A stretch of DNA of 57,517 nt from Maricaulis sp042095695 (GCA_042095695.1 JBELMP010000003.1:1-57517), one strand, 5' to 3'. Shown: positions 43,173 to 52,698, numbered from the stretch's first letter. Notes: generated by a model from the sequence alone, not told the origin. A program made the numbers and translations.

Positions 43173-45836
43173 ATGAAAACCAATCGAATTGCACTTTCGG
43201 CTGCGTTGCTGGCGTCCACTACATTGGTCCCGGTTGCAGCCGTCGCTCAGGACGCGCAGATCGAAGATCAGATCACGGTTCGTTATCAGTACATTCCTGA
43301 TGACCGCCGTGTGACCTCTGAGGTTTCTGCGGTTCTGTCTCTCGACGATCTTGCTACCACTGGCGATTCTGACCTGGCAGGAGCCCTGGTCCGCATCACT
43401 GGTATCTCCACCACGAATGGCCGTTTCGCGGTTGTTCGCGGTCTCAACGAGCGCTACTCGAACACGCTTCTGAACGGCTCTCCGATGCCGTCTCCGGAGC
43501 CGTTCCGTCGCGCTGCACCGCTCGATATCTTCCCGACCAACGTTCTCTCGAATGTCCTGGTCCAGAAGACTTTCTCTCCGGAATTCCCGGGTGAATTCGG
43601 TGGCGGTGTCATCGGTATCGAAACCGCAACCCTGCCGAATGAAGGCTTTTTCAGCGTTTCTGTCGGCGGTTCCTTCGATACTGTTACCACGGGTAATGAC
43701 GGTCTGACCTATGCCGGTTCCGATACGGACTGGCTCGGCTATGATGACGGTCTTCGTGACATCCCGGCTGAACTGGCCGCTGTCTACAACACGACGCGTG
43801 TTGGCAACGCACTGCCGGCCGAGCAGCAGCAGGCGATTGGCCGCTCGCTGGTCAATTCCGAGCTCTGGGTTGTCCAGGAAGTCGATGTTGATGCGAATGG
43901 CTCGATCGAAGTCAGCGCGGGCGACCGTTACGACTTCGACGGTTTCTCCCTCGGCGTCCTTGGCTCCTTCTCCTACTCGAATGAGTGGGAAACGCGCGAA
44001 GGTCAGCGTGGTAAAGGCCGTATCGGCAGCAATGGGCTGACCTATGAGAATGGTCCGCCGACGCAGGAGCGTTCTGGTCTGGCCGCTGCCGGCACTGGCA
44101 TCAACAACTATTTCGGCACCGAGAGTGTCATCGACGTGTCCGGAATGGTGTCCGTTGGTGTCGACTGGTACAATGATCACGAGATCAACTTCCTCTCCCT
44201 CGCTCTGCGCTCCACCTCGAAAGAGGCGCGTACCGAGGAGCAGTTCAATGCAGGGTCCTCAGCGGTCCTTCGCGGTGACTTCACGGAGTGGTTCGAGCGT
44301 CAGGTGATCTTCAACCAGCTGTCCGGTTCTCACGTTTTCGAAGGTCTGGGTGACCTTGGCGTTGATTGGCGCATCTCCCAGGCGACGGCTGAACGCGATG
44401 CGCCTTATCAGCGCTTTGTGAACTATCAGTTTGATGATGCCCGCGGTGAGTACCGCTATGAGGGTGACATCAACGATAACTTCACGCGTTTCTCCGAAAT
44501 CGAGGACAATACGCAGGATCGTGGTATCGACTTCGAACTGCCGGTGACCATTGCCGGTAAGGACGTCGAACTCTCGGCGGGTTACTCCTACACCCTGCGT
44601 GAGCGTGAAGCTTTCTCACGTCGTTTCTCCTTCGAGCAGGGCTCTGTCGGCATCCCCGCAGACCTGCTGTTCTCCCGCATTGATTACATCTTTGCTGAGC
44701 AGAACATCACGGATGAGCGTGTCCGTCTGGTCGAGACCGGTGGTCTGACCTTCCCGGAAGCCTATCTTGGCGAACTCCAGGTCGAAGCTGCCTATGTCGG
44801 TTTTGACGCAGAGCTGAACCCCTTCCTGCGTGCCGCCATTGGTGGTCGCTATGAAAGCGGCCAGCAGCGCGTTGATACCTTCGCGTTCCCGCCGGGAACG
44901 CCGAATGGTGTCGACACGGCTCCGGTTAAGGAAGACTACTTCCTGCCGGCTGTGACCCTGACCTGGACCTTTGCGGATAATCTCCAGCTGCGTACCGGTT
45001 ACTCTCAGTCAATCGCCCGCCCGCAATTCCGCGAGCTGGCCTTTGCTGAGTTCTTCAATACCGAGACCGACCAGCGCTTCCAGGGTAACCCGTATCTCGT
45101 GAACACCGAGATCGAGAGCTATGACGCACGGATGGAGTATTACTTCGGCCGTGACCAGTTCGTGACTGTCGGTGTCTTCCACAAGATCATGGACAACCCG
45201 ATCGAGGAATTCATCATCCCGATTGGTGATGGTCTGAACACCTCCTTCATCAACGCTCCGGAAGCGACTCTGACGGGTGCGGAATTCGAGTTCGAAAAGA
45301 CCTTCGATTTCTCCAACCGTTTCGACCACGCTTTCTTCGCGGATCGTGAGTGGTTCTTCAAAACCAACTACACCTACATCGAATCGGAAGTTTCCGCCGA
45401 TGGTACGGTGACGATTGCACAGGGTGCCTTCGGGCAGCCGATCCCGATCGAGCTTAACGCTGCCGGCTTCGTCGAAGACGGTCGCGCTCTGCAAGGTCAG
45501 TCGGAGCACCTGTTCAACGTGCAGATTGGTTATGAGACCTTTGACGGTCGTCAGCGCGGCGCCCTCCTGTACAACTATACGGGTGAGCGTACGCGTGCCG
45601 TGGCGAACCTTTCCGACAGCCTGCCGGAAATCATCGAGGAGGTTCCGTCCTCTCTCGACTTCGTCTACAGCCGCACGGTTGAGATCGCGGATGCGGATTG
45701 GGACTTCGGTTTCTCTGTCCGGAACATCCTTGGCGATGGCTATGAGGCCACCCAGTCCGATGGCGATACGACGCTGCCGGTTGATACCTATGATGTGGGT
45801 ACGACCTTCAGCATCTCCATCGGCCGCGAATGGTAA
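43173..45836 (+). CDS. TonB-dependent receptor partnered with the lipoprotein
   Basis: An outer-membrane receptor of 887 residues. Signal peptide MKTNRIALSAALLASTTL, cleavage near VAAVAQ. The plug domain has TTGDSDLAGALVRITGIST, FAVVRGLNERYSNTLLNG and FPGEFGGGVIGIETA, in the style of the Caulobacterales TBDRs with an N-terminal RGLNxRY motif. The barrel contains SIARPQFREL and GAEFEFEK and ends in SISIGREW with a terminal aromatic residue. I prefer ATG 43173 (GGTGAT upstream) over 43161. It is co-oriented with, and 71 bp behind, the lipoprotein, probably under the same Pho-box promoter. The substrate may be a phosphorus compound; this is inferred. Codon usage is of the high-expression kind. 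Confidence 0.88.
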   Translation: MKTNRIALSAALLASTTLVPVAAVAQDAQIEDQITVRYQYIPDDRRVTSEVSAVLSLDDLATTGDSDLAGALVRITGISTTNGRFAVVRGLNERYSNTLLNGSPMPSPEPFRRAAPLDIFPTNVLSNVLVQKTFSPEFPGEFGGGVIGIETATLPNEGFFSVSVGGSFDTVTTGNDGLTYAGSDTDWLGYDDGLRDIPAELAAVYNTTRVGNALPAEQQQAIGRSLVNSELWVVQEVDVDANGSIEVSAGDRYDFDGFSLGVLGSFSYSNEWETREGQRGKGRIGSNGLTYENGPPTQERSGLAAAGTGINNYFGTESVIDVSGMVSVGVDWYNDHEINFLSLALRSTSKEARTEEQFNAGSSAVLRGDFTEWFERQVIFNQLSGSHVFEGLGDLGVDWRISQATAERDAPYQRFVNYQFDDARGEYRYEGDINDNFTRFSEIEDNTQDRGIDFELPVTIAGKDVELSAGYSYTLREREAFSRRFSFEQGSVGIPADLLFSRIDYIFAEQNITDERVRLVETGGLTFPEAYLGELQVEAAYVGFDAELNPFLRAAIGGRYESGQQRVDTFAFPPGTPNGVDTAPVKEDYFLPAVTLTWTFADNLQLRTGYSQSIARPQFRELAFAEFFNTETDQRFQGNPYLVNTEIESYDARMEYYFGRDQFVTVGVFHKIMDNPIEEFIIPIGDGLNTSFINAPEATLTGAEFEFEKTFDFSNRFDHAFFADREWFFKTNYTYIESEVSADGTVTIAQGAFGQPIPIELNAAGFVEDGRALQGQSEHLFNVQIGYETFDGRQRGALLYNYTGERTRAVANLSDSLPEIIEEVPSSLDFVYSRTVEIADADWDFGFSVRNILGDGYEATQSDGDTTLPVDTYDVGTTFSISIGREW

Positions 45837-45850
45837 GACTATGTATGGCA

Positions 45851-45878
45851 CGAGGGGCGGGCAGCAGCCTGCCCCTCG
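45851..45878 (+). terminator. Hairpin terminator after the second TonB-dependent receptor
   Basis: CGAGGGGC pairs with GCCCCTCG, and inner GGC/GCC pairs around AGCA. The following CTTGCTTTCC is only weakly T-rich, so termination may be partial and let some transcription reach the gsp genes. Confidence 0.65.
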
Positions 45879-45960
45879 CTTGCTTTCCTGGTCATCGTGC
45901 CTGAGTTTTTTGAGCAAGGCCTAGTCACCCCTGCTCCGCCTACCAGGCGATATTACCGAC

Positions 45961-46014
45961 TTGACCCGGGGCCAGGCTCCTGAATTGACCGGTCCGGACT
46001 TTAATCGGGCATAT
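45961..46014 (+). promoter_or_regulatory. Candidate promoter of the type II secretion operon
   Basis: TTGACC occurs at 45961-45966 and again at 45985-45990. The second is followed after 18 nt by GCATAT (46009-46014), a plausible -35/-10 pair. The transcript would then start near 46021, inside the 18-bp repeat array. Confidence 0.35.
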
Positions 46015-46017
46015 CTC

Positions 46018-46089
46018 ACCGGGTTCGAACAAATTACCGGGTTCGAACGCATCACCGGGTTTGAACATGTCATCGGGTTCGAGCGGTGA
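46018..46089. repeat. Four tandem 18-bp repeats upstream of gspC
   Basis: Units begin at 46018, 46036, 46054 and 46072 with consensus ACCGGGTTCGAAC plus five variable bases. Each core contains the palindrome GTTCGAAC, intact in units 1 and 2 and changed at one base in units 3 and 4. The period is exactly 18 bp. No plus-strand start codon opens a frame through it before gspC. The array may be a multi-site operator or part of the gsp leader RNA. Confidence 0.7.
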
Positions 46090-46134
46090 ATTGATCTGTG
46101 CAAACTGGAACAGACGGCTATAAGTGCTTTTATT

Positions 46135-47049
46135 ATGCCGAAAACTGGATTCATGCCCGGGCTTGCCGATCAACGACTGATCGCTTTTTCTATCGAGACG
46201 ATAATGCTTGTCTCGGTGGCCTATTTGATTGCCCGGATCGTGTTCTTCATTGCCTTTGGCGCCAGCGGTTCCAGCCTGATTGCCGACACTGCATCCCCGG
46301 CGACATCCGGTCCGGCTGGCGGCTATGTCGAACGTGACTTGGCGACGGTGAATTTCGGGACGATGTTCGCGGACCGCCGCGGCGAGGAAGCGGTCGCCGA
46401 GCAGCCTGCCACATTGCCCGAAACCCGGCTCGATCTGACCCTGCGCGGTATCCGCCAGGGCGCTGACCCGCAAAGCGGTGTTGCCCTTATTCAAGCTGGT
46501 TCGGCCGATCAGTCCTATTTTGCCGTGGGGGAGGAAATCTCCGACGGTGTCGAACTTCGAGAGGTTCATCAGAACCATGTGATCATCGCGCGGCGAGGCA
46601 TCCTCGAGACCCTTCATGTCCGAGAGCCCTCCACGCGGCGCCAGCCTGCAGCGAACCCTGAGGCGGATGCGGACATCGCTGCCGAGCCGGAGCGCGCATC
46701 GCCGACGCCAGATCGTCCGATGTTTACTGCGAACCAGATCCGCAATGCGCGCAGCCGGCCTGGCCAGCGCGTCGATCTGGCCGGCCTGGTTCAGGTTGAT
46801 CCGCGCTTCATAGACGATGCGTTGGTCGGATATGCGCTGGTCGGCGGCAATCAGACCCTGCTGGACTCTGTCGGTCTGAGGATGAATGACATCCTGGTCG
46901 AGATTGATGGCCGTTCGGTGACGAATGCCGACGATATACAAGACTTGTTCGAGGATCTACGATCCGATGCTAGTGTCGAGCTTGCGGTGATCCGTTCCGG
47001 ATTTCCCGTCAATCTAACGGTGGATATGCCTGATGTACCAAATCGTTAA
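46135..47049 (+). CDS. gspC: Type II secretion system protein GspC
   Basis: A 304-residue inner-membrane protein. One N-terminal membrane segment lies at about residues 20-45 (IETIMLVSVAYLIARIVFFI). The periplasmic homology region (LDLTLRGIRQGADPQSGVALIQ, SYFAVGEEISDGVELREVHQNHVIIARRG) contacts the secretin. A C-terminal PDZ-like domain follows (GYALVGGNQTLLDSVGLRMNDILVEIDG). It links the inner-membrane platform to GspD. ATG 46153 (MPGLADQ) is an alternative start. First gene of the 12-gene operon; it overlaps gspD by 17 nt. Confidence 0.9.
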   Translation: MPKTGFMPGLADQRLIAFSIETIMLVSVAYLIARIVFFIAFGASGSSLIADTASPATSGPAGGYVERDLATVNFGTMFADRRGEEAVAEQPATLPETRLDLTLRGIRQGADPQSGVALIQAGSADQSYFAVGEEISDGVELREVHQNHVIIARRGILETLHVREPSTRRQPAANPEADADIAAEPERASPTPDRPMFTANQIRNARSRPGQRVDLAGLVQVDPRFIDDALVGYALVGGNQTLLDSVGLRMNDILVEIDGRSVTNADDIQDLFEDLRSDASVELAVIRSGFPVNLTVDMPDVPNR

Positions 47050-48973
47050 GTGGTTTCTCGCGGCCGCCGCGACACTCGTGATCCTGCTGGCCCCAGCGGC
47101 GCAGGCGCAGGAAGTCGTCGTCAATTTCAACGAGGCCGAGATCCAGGCCGTCATTGATGACGTTTCGGTTGTCACCGGCAATCGCTTCATCGTCGACCCG
47201 AATGTACGCGGCCGCGTGACGATCATCTCGCAAGAGGCGATGGATGCGGACCAGTATTTCCAGGTCTTTCTCTCCACCATGCGTGTGCACGGCTATACCG
47301 TCGTGCCGACGGTGGAGCCGAACACGTTCCAGATCGTGCCCGAGCAGAATGGCGCGCGCAGCGTCAGCCCGGTCAATCAGGATATTCGCGGTGACCGTTT
47401 CGTGACGCGGGTTATTCGCCTTGACCATACAAGCCATCGCGATGCCCTCAACGTCCTGCGTCCAATGGTCAGCCCGCAGGGTTCGATCAATGCGACTGAA
47501 AGCGGCAATACGCTGGTCATTGTCGACAACGCGGAGAATGTGAACCGTCTGCGCGAGGTTGTTCGCGAACTCGACCAGGACCGGTCCATATTCGAGATGG
47601 TGGAGCTGGAGAATGTGTCCGCTGCCGAAATGGTCCGCATCATCCAGACCGTCCGGGATCGTGAAAACAATGCCAATGAGGATCCCGTTTTCAATGTCAC
47701 GGTCGCATCCATTCCTGCGTCCAACACCGTCCTGCTTCGGGGATATCCGAGTGCTGTTTCGGAGATGGCACGGCTGGTGCGGCAGGTCGATGGCGTCAGC
47801 CAGTCCAATCAGAGCTTCCGCGTAATCCGGCTGGACCATGCAGATGGCGAGGAATTGCTCCCCATTCTTCAGCAGGTCGCGGAAACCTTCAGCGCCGCCG
47901 AAAGCGCCAACCGAATTGCTTCGGTTTCCTATCATGCGCCGACCAATTCGCTGGTGATTAATGCTGATCCGGATATCCAGCGCGAAATGGAGCGCGTCGT
48001 CGACCAGCTCGATGTGCGTCGCCCGCAGGTCCTGGTCGAAGGTATTATTGTCGAGATTTCTGACACGACGGCCGAAGAGTTGGGCGTCCAGCTCCTGCTG
48101 ACCGGAGGCGAAAACTCGGATTCCCCGCTGCTCATGACACGCTATTCGACCAGCTCGCCTGATCTTCTCGCCTTGAGCGGTGCACTGGCCGAGGCCGGAA
48201 CGGATACGACGACCACCGCCCTCGAAGATGCCGCCCTGGCCTCATTGCTCGGTGTGCAAGGTGCTGCGATTGGCTTTGGAGGCCAGAACTCTGATGGAAC
48301 GCTATTTGGGCTGGTGCTCAATGCCGTCGAGGCAGACGCGGATTCCAATGTTCTGGCAACGCCATCCATCCTCGCCATGGATAATGAGGAAGCCTCATTC
48401 CTGTCGGGCCAGGAAATCCCGGTGACCACGGGTGAAGTCCTCGGATCGGATAACTCTAACCCCTTCCGTACGGTCGAACGTGAGGAAGTCGGTGTTAAAC
48501 TCATTGTCCGGCCGCAAATCACCGAAGGCGACACGGTCCGGCTTTACATCGAACAAGAGGTGTCCAGCGTCGCCGGGACGGTGACGACGGACTCAACGGA
48601 TCTGATCACGAACAAGCGCGCCATCCAGACCACGGTGCTGGCGGATAATGGCGAGATCATCGTGCTTGGCGGGCTGATCGAACAGGATGAGCAGCAAACG
48701 GTCACCGGCGTGCCGGGGCTGGCCAATGTCCCGGCCGTGGGTCGGCTCTTCCGCAATGAGACTGAGAATACGACCCGGCGAAATCTCATGATCTTCATCC
48801 GGCCGACGATTATCCGCAATGAAGCGGATATGCAGGCGGTCACACAGAACCGCTATAACTATATCCGGGGTGAGCAGACTGCCGCTGACCCGGATGGCAA
48901 CAGCAGTCTGGAGGCGTTGGTCAACATGTTGATGGTCGACCTTCCCGATGCAGAGACTGGTGATGACCGCTAA
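47033..48973 (+). CDS. gspD: Type II secretion system secretin GspD
   Basis: A 646-residue outer-membrane channel protein. Signal peptide WFLAAAATLVILLAPAAQAQ. The N0 domain (VVVNFNEAEIQAVIDDVSVV TG-type start) is followed by three N1-N3 repeats (VIRLDHTSHRDALNVLRPMV, ELENVSAAEMVRIIQTV, VIRLDHADGEELLPILQQV). The secretin core has QVLVEGIIVEISDTTAEELG, NVLATPSILAMDNEEASF and VPGLANVPAVGRLFRN. Fifteen identical subunits form the pore in known systems. No obvious S-domain at the C-terminus; the terminal lipoprotein of the operon might serve as pilotin. Confidence 0.94.
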   Translation: MYQIVKWFLAAAATLVILLAPAAQAQEVVVNFNEAEIQAVIDDVSVVTGNRFIVDPNVRGRVTIISQEAMDADQYFQVFLSTMRVHGYTVVPTVEPNTFQIVPEQNGARSVSPVNQDIRGDRFVTRVIRLDHTSHRDALNVLRPMVSPQGSINATESGNTLVIVDNAENVNRLREVVRELDQDRSIFEMVELENVSAAEMVRIIQTVRDRENNANEDPVFNVTVASIPASNTVLLRGYPSAVSEMARLVRQVDGVSQSNQSFRVIRLDHADGEELLPILQQVAETFSAAESANRIASVSYHAPTNSLVINADPDIQREMERVVDQLDVRRPQVLVEGIIVEISDTTAEELGVQLLLTGGENSDSPLLMTRYSTSSPDLLALSGALAEAGTDTTTTALEDAALASLLGVQGAAIGFGGQNSDGTLFGLVLNAVEADADSNVLATPSILAMDNEEASFLSGQEIPVTTGEVLGSDNSNPFRTVEREEVGVKLIVRPQITEGDTVRLYIEQEVSSVAGTVTTDSTDLITNKRAIQTTVLADNGEIIVLGGLIEQDEQQTVTGVPGLANVPAVGRLFRNETENTTRRNLMIFIRPTIIRNEADMQAVTQNRYNYIRGEQTAADPDGNSSLEALVNMLMVDLPDAETGDDR

Positions 48974-50480
48974 CGCCACCGACGAGACGCCCGCCAGCCG
49001 CGCGGCAACCCCGATCACATATTCCTTCGCGCGCCAGAAGGGCGTGGCATTCCAGCCGGAGACGGGCCTATTCCTTCTGCGCAGCGGCGCGGATCGTCGG
49101 GCGTTGTTGGAACTGTGCCGGGTCGCCGGAGCAAGCTATCCGGTCCAGGAGTGCGATGCGGGAGCCTTCGACAAGGCGCTGTCAGACATTTATGCCTTCG
49201 ACGCGATCGGCGCCGAGGAGATGGATGAGGAAGAGGGGGATGAGAGCCTCTCGCGCCTCGTCGATGAAATTCCCAAGACCGAGGACCTGCTCGACAGCGC
49301 CTCGGACGCACCGATTATTCGTCTGATCAATGGCATGATTGCCGAGGCCGTGCGGACCGCTGCCTCGGATGTCCATGTGGAACCCTTCGAGGATCGTGTC
49401 TCCATCCGATATCGCATCGATGGCGTGCTCGGGGAAACCGTCGCAGTTTCACCAAAACTCGCCTCGCCCCTGGTGTCGCGTATCAAGGTCATGGCGCGGC
49501 TGGATATCTCGGAAAAGCGGGTGCCGCAGGATGGTCGCCTGACGATCACCCTGGGCGGAAAGGCGGTGGATGTTCGCGTGTCGACCCTGCCGTCGCGCTA
49601 TGGCGAACGGGTCGTTCTGCGTCTGCTCGACAACAGCCAGGCGCGCTACAGCCTGGATGATCTGGGCATGCCGCTGGACATGCTTGGGGATATTCGCCGT
49701 TCCCTCGGTCAGCCCAACGGGATCATCCTGGTCACCGGCCCGACGGGTGCGGGTAAGACGACGACACTCTATGCGGGGCTGAATCTGCTCAATGACGCGA
49801 CGCGGAATGTTCTGACTGTCGAGGACCCGGTCGAATACGCCATTGATGGTATCGGACAGACCCAGGTCAATTCGAAGGTCGGGATGACGTTCGCGGCCGG
49901 ATTGCGGGCCATTCTCCGCCAGGATCCCGATATCGTCATGGTCGGCGAGATTCGTGATGTCGAAACTGCCCAGATCGCCGTTCAGGCCAGTCTTACCGGG
50001 CATTTGGTCCTGTCGACCGTGCATACAAATTCGGCGATCGCAGCGATCGCAAGGCTGCGCGATATGGGCGTTGAATCCTATCTTCTGGCCTCGACACTGA
50101 CCGCGATCGTCGCCCAGCGCCTGGTGCGTCGTCTGTGCCCGCATTGCCGCGAGGCTTATGATCCGGATGCTGCTGAGCTGGAGCTGCTGGGCCTGCCTGC
50201 GAATACCGACGTGAAACTCTGTCGTCCAAAAGGCTGCTCGCATTGCAAGCAGCTTGGCTATGAGGGCCGGACCGGGATTTATGAACTCGTCGTGGTCGAT
50301 GATACCCTGAGACGCTTCATCCATGATGATGCGCGCGAGTCCGACATGTCCGGCCACGCTTTCGATCAGCGCAAGACCCTGTTCGATAATGGCGTGGATC
50401 TGGTGATGAACGGAACGACCTCGCTGTCGGAAGTCTTGCGGGTCTGCCGCGATGACGGAGAGCGGAATGCCGGCCTTTGA
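48963..50480 (+). CDS. gspE: Type II secretion system ATPase GspE
   Basis: A 505-residue cytoplasmic hexameric ATPase that powers pseudopilus assembly. Walker A is GPTGAGKTTTLY (about 259-270), the Asp box VEDPVEYAIDGIGQTQVN, Walker B RQDPDIVMVGEIRDVETAQIA, and the His box GHLVLSTVHTNSA. The four-cysteine zinc element RLCPHC...GCSHC is present. An acidic stretch (EEMDEEEGDES) lies near residue 85. I chose ATG 48963 (MTANATDE), overlapping gspD by 11 nt; ATG 48948 is in frame but less well placed. Confidence 0.94.
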   Translation: MTANATDETPASRAATPITYSFARQKGVAFQPETGLFLLRSGADRRALLELCRVAGASYPVQECDAGAFDKALSDIYAFDAIGAEEMDEEEGDESLSRLVDEIPKTEDLLDSASDAPIIRLINGMIAEAVRTAASDVHVEPFEDRVSIRYRIDGVLGETVAVSPKLASPLVSRIKVMARLDISEKRVPQDGRLTITLGGKAVDVRVSTLPSRYGERVVLRLLDNSQARYSLDDLGMPLDMLGDIRRSLGQPNGIILVTGPTGAGKTTTLYAGLNLLNDATRNVLTVEDPVEYAIDGIGQTQVNSKVGMTFAAGLRAILRQDPDIVMVGEIRDVETAQIAVQASLTGHLVLSTVHTNSAIAAIARLRDMGVESYLLASTLTAIVAQRLVRRLCPHCREAYDPDAAELELLGLPANTDVKLCRPKGCSHCKQLGYEGRTGIYELVVVDDTLRRFIHDDARESDMSGHAFDQRKTLFDNGVDLVMNGTTSLSEVLRVCRDDGERNAGL

Positions 50481-51720
50481 GTATGAAGCGCTTGATCAAC
50501 GCGGTCGAAAATCAAAAGGGTTGATCACTGCGGACAGTGAGGTCGCTGCACGGCGGGAATTGCGCGGCCGTGCCCTGGCGCCCTTGAAAATCCGTCACGC
50601 CGAGGACCGATCAGCACGGGCCGGGACGGACAGCGCGGAGCGCGGGTTCAGCCTGCCAAGTCTCAGCAGCCTGACACAGCAATCCCTGTCGGCGCGGGAG
50701 CTTATGCTTTTCACCCGGCAGATGGCCAGCCTGATTGGTGCCGGAATGCCTGTGGCGGAAACGCTCGGCCTGATCGCTGAACAGGGCAGCAAGCATCATG
50801 CCCGAAAAATTCTCATGGCTGTCCGTGTCCGCGTAACCGAAGGCGAACGCTTTTCAGCGGCGCTCGACGCTTTTCCGGGCTCTTTTCCGGCCGTCTATCG
50901 CGCGATGATTGCGGCTGGCGAGACCGCCGGGGGGCTTCCAGCCGTGCTGGATCGTCTCGCTGAATACCTGGAAAAAGACCAGGCTGTTCGCAGCCGCATT
51001 ACCGGCGCGATGATCTATCCGGCGGTTTTGATGAGCGTTGCGATCGGCGTGATTACCCTGCTAATGGCCTTGGTGGTCCCGCGTATTGCCGAGCAGTTCA
51101 CGGGCATGGGTATGGACTTGCCGCTTCTGACCCGGGTGATGATCGGTGTTTCCAGCTTCCTGCAGACCTCCTGGCCCTATCTTCTGGCTGGTCTGGTGCT
51201 CAGCTTCATTATCGCCGGGGTGCTTTTGAGACGGGAGCCGGTGCGTGCCGGTCTTGATGCCGTGCTGGCGCGCTTGCCAGGCATTGGCGGCTTCCTCAGG
51301 CATGTGGAGGCCGCGCGCTTTTCACGGACGATGGGCATCCTGATAGAAAGTGGTGCGGTATTGCCTGACGCGCTTCGCGCGGCGCAGCGTGCGGCCGGTA
51401 ATCGCGCGTTCAAGCACCGGATCGATCTCGTCACGCGCGATATCGAAAGTGGCAAGGGCTTGTCGGAGGCGATGCGCCTGCGCGGTTGGTTCCCGCCTCT
51501 TGCCCTGTTCATGATCGCCGCGGGTGAACGATCGGGCGCGCTGGGCGATATGTTTCGCCGTGCGGCGGATCAATTGGAGCAGGACGTCGACAACTCTGTA
51601 TCCATCGGGTTGAACCTGCTCGAACCGGGTATAATCCTGATCCTGGGCGTAGCGGTGGTGCTGATCGTGCTCTCCATCCTGCTCCCGATCCTGCAACTCA
51701 ATACAATGGCGCTGGGCTAA
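50467..51720 (+). CDS. gspF: Type II secretion system inner-membrane platform protein GspF
   Basis: A 417-residue polytopic protein with three membrane segments. MPAFEYEALDQRGRKSKGLI is the typical start. Two homologous cytoplasmic domains follow (LMLFTRQMASLIGAGMPVAETL and ARFSRTMGILIESGAVLPDALRAA). LLEPGIILILGVAVVLIVLSILLPI is the last segment. It is the platform core that works with GspE. GGAG lies 6 nt before ATG 50467, which overlaps gspE by 14 nt. Confidence 0.94.
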   Translation: MPAFEYEALDQRGRKSKGLITADSEVAARRELRGRALAPLKIRHAEDRSARAGTDSAERGFSLPSLSSLTQQSLSARELMLFTRQMASLIGAGMPVAETLGLIAEQGSKHHARKILMAVRVRVTEGERFSAALDAFPGSFPAVYRAMIAAGETAGGLPAVLDRLAEYLEKDQAVRSRITGAMIYPAVLMSVAIGVITLLMALVVPRIAEQFTGMGMDLPLLTRVMIGVSSFLQTSWPYLLAGLVLSFIIAGVLLRREPVRAGLDAVLARLPGIGGFLRHVEAARFSRTMGILIESGAVLPDALRAAQRAAGNRAFKHRIDLVTRDIESGKGLSEAMRLRGWFPPLALFMIAAGERSGALGDMFRRAADQLEQDVDNSVSIGLNLLEPGIILILGVAVVLIVLSILLPILQLNTMALG

Positions 51721-51730
51721 GGAGGCGCAG

Positions 51731-52189
51731 ATGACATCGCAGACGCAAATCGAAAACCAATCGCAAGAGGCCGAGAAGGACGCCGGCTTCTCCTTGCTGG
51801 AGATCATGGTGTCCATCACCATTATTGGCATTCTCACAACCATTGTCGTGCTGAATGTCTTGCCGGCCCAGGACCAGGCCATGGTTCAAAAAGCCCGCGC
51901 TGATATTGCTACGCTGGAGCAGGCGCTCGATGCCTATCGCCTGGATATGCGTCGCTATCCGAGTTCCGAACAGGGGCTGGAAGCTCTGGTGACCGCCCCA
52001 ACCGATGATAGCGACAGTTACCGGACGGGTGGTTACATTCGCCGGCTGCCCAATGATCCTTGGGATAATCCCTATCAATATGTCTACCCGGGCAGGGATG
52101 GTGCTTTGTTCGACATTTATTCGCTCGGCGCTGACGGACGCGAGGGCGGTGAGGAACTCGACGCCGATATCGGTAATTGGGAAGGCTGA
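51731..52189 (+). CDS. gspG: Major pseudopilin GspG
   Basis: A 152-residue major pseudopilin. The prepilin peptidase site is AG|FSLLEIMVSITIIGILTTIV with Glu at +5. RADIATLEQALDAYRLDMRRYP and the calcium-loop region DPWDNPYQYVYPGRDG, IYSLGADG are standard. The leader is longer than usual (about 18 residues, charged). A perfect AAGGAGG precedes ATG 51731. It forms the pseudopilus shaft. No prepilin peptidase gene (gspO) is in the window. Confidence 0.95.
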   Translation: MTSQTQIENQSQEAEKDAGFSLLEIMVSITIIGILTTIVVLNVLPAQDQAMVQKARADIATLEQALDAYRLDMRRYPSSEQGLEALVTAPTDDSDSYRTGGYIRRLPNDPWDNPYQYVYPGRDGALFDIYSLGADGREGGEELDADIGNWEG

Positions 52190-52698
52190 TGAGAGCGTCG
52201 CGCACCAGTGAGGCCGGTCTTTCCCTGATCGAAATCCTGGTCGCGGTTTCGATCATGAGTGTCCTCGCAGCCGCGGTGATTTTCTCGGTGCAACCCGGCG
52301 ATGCGCCGCTGGATGTGGAGTCCGAGCGACTGAGTGCACGCCTGCTCTTTGCCAGTGATGATGCGATCGCGACGGGTCAGCCTGTCGGTGTGATAATCGA
52401 GGACTTTGGTACGGGATACAGTTTTCACCGTTATATCGACGGGCGCTGGTGGCCGATTGAGGACAATCCTGCCTTGCGGGCACACTGGCTGAGCGATGAT
52501 GTGAGGCTGGACGTGCGGGAGGCGATTTTCGAGCAAGACGCCGACCGCGATGAAGCCCCTCCGCGCGTCCCGCTTTTCTGGTTCGATCCGGCCGGGCTGA
52601 CCGACCCGTTTACACTGCGCCTTCAGACATCCTCGCGCAGCCTGTTGCTGGTCTGGGACAGCCGGAATCCCGGTATTTGGGAAGAGGTGGCAGGCTGA
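52189..52698 (+). CDS. gspH: Minor pseudopilin GspH
   Basis: A 169-residue minor pseudopilin. Cleavage site AG|LSLIEILVAVSIMSVLAAAV. The body has RLLFASDDAIATGQPVGVII, GYSFHRYIDGRWWPIEDNPALRAH, as in GspH. The ATG overlaps the gspG stop by one base (TGATG). Confidence 0.88.
   Translation: MRASRTSEAGLSLIEILVAVSIMSVLAAAVIFSVQPGDAPLDVESERLSARLLFASDDAIATGQPVGVIIEDFGTGYSFHRYIDGRWWPIEDNPALRAHWLSDDVRLDVREAIFEQDADRDEAPPRVPLFWFDPAGLTDPFTLRLQTSSRSLLLVWDSRNPGIWEEVAG

Noticed and set aside
46018..46089. tRNA remnants or a CRISPR array at the GGGTTCGAAC repeats
   Set aside because: The core resembles a tRNA T-loop, but no acceptor or anticodon arms are present. The period is only 18 bp, with no unique spacers of CRISPR length.
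45921..46154. A 77-residue minus-strand frame with SNPVxx hexapeptide repeats
   Set aside because: All frames through an 18-bp repeat look periodic. It has no supporting start signal and runs against the gsp transcription direction.
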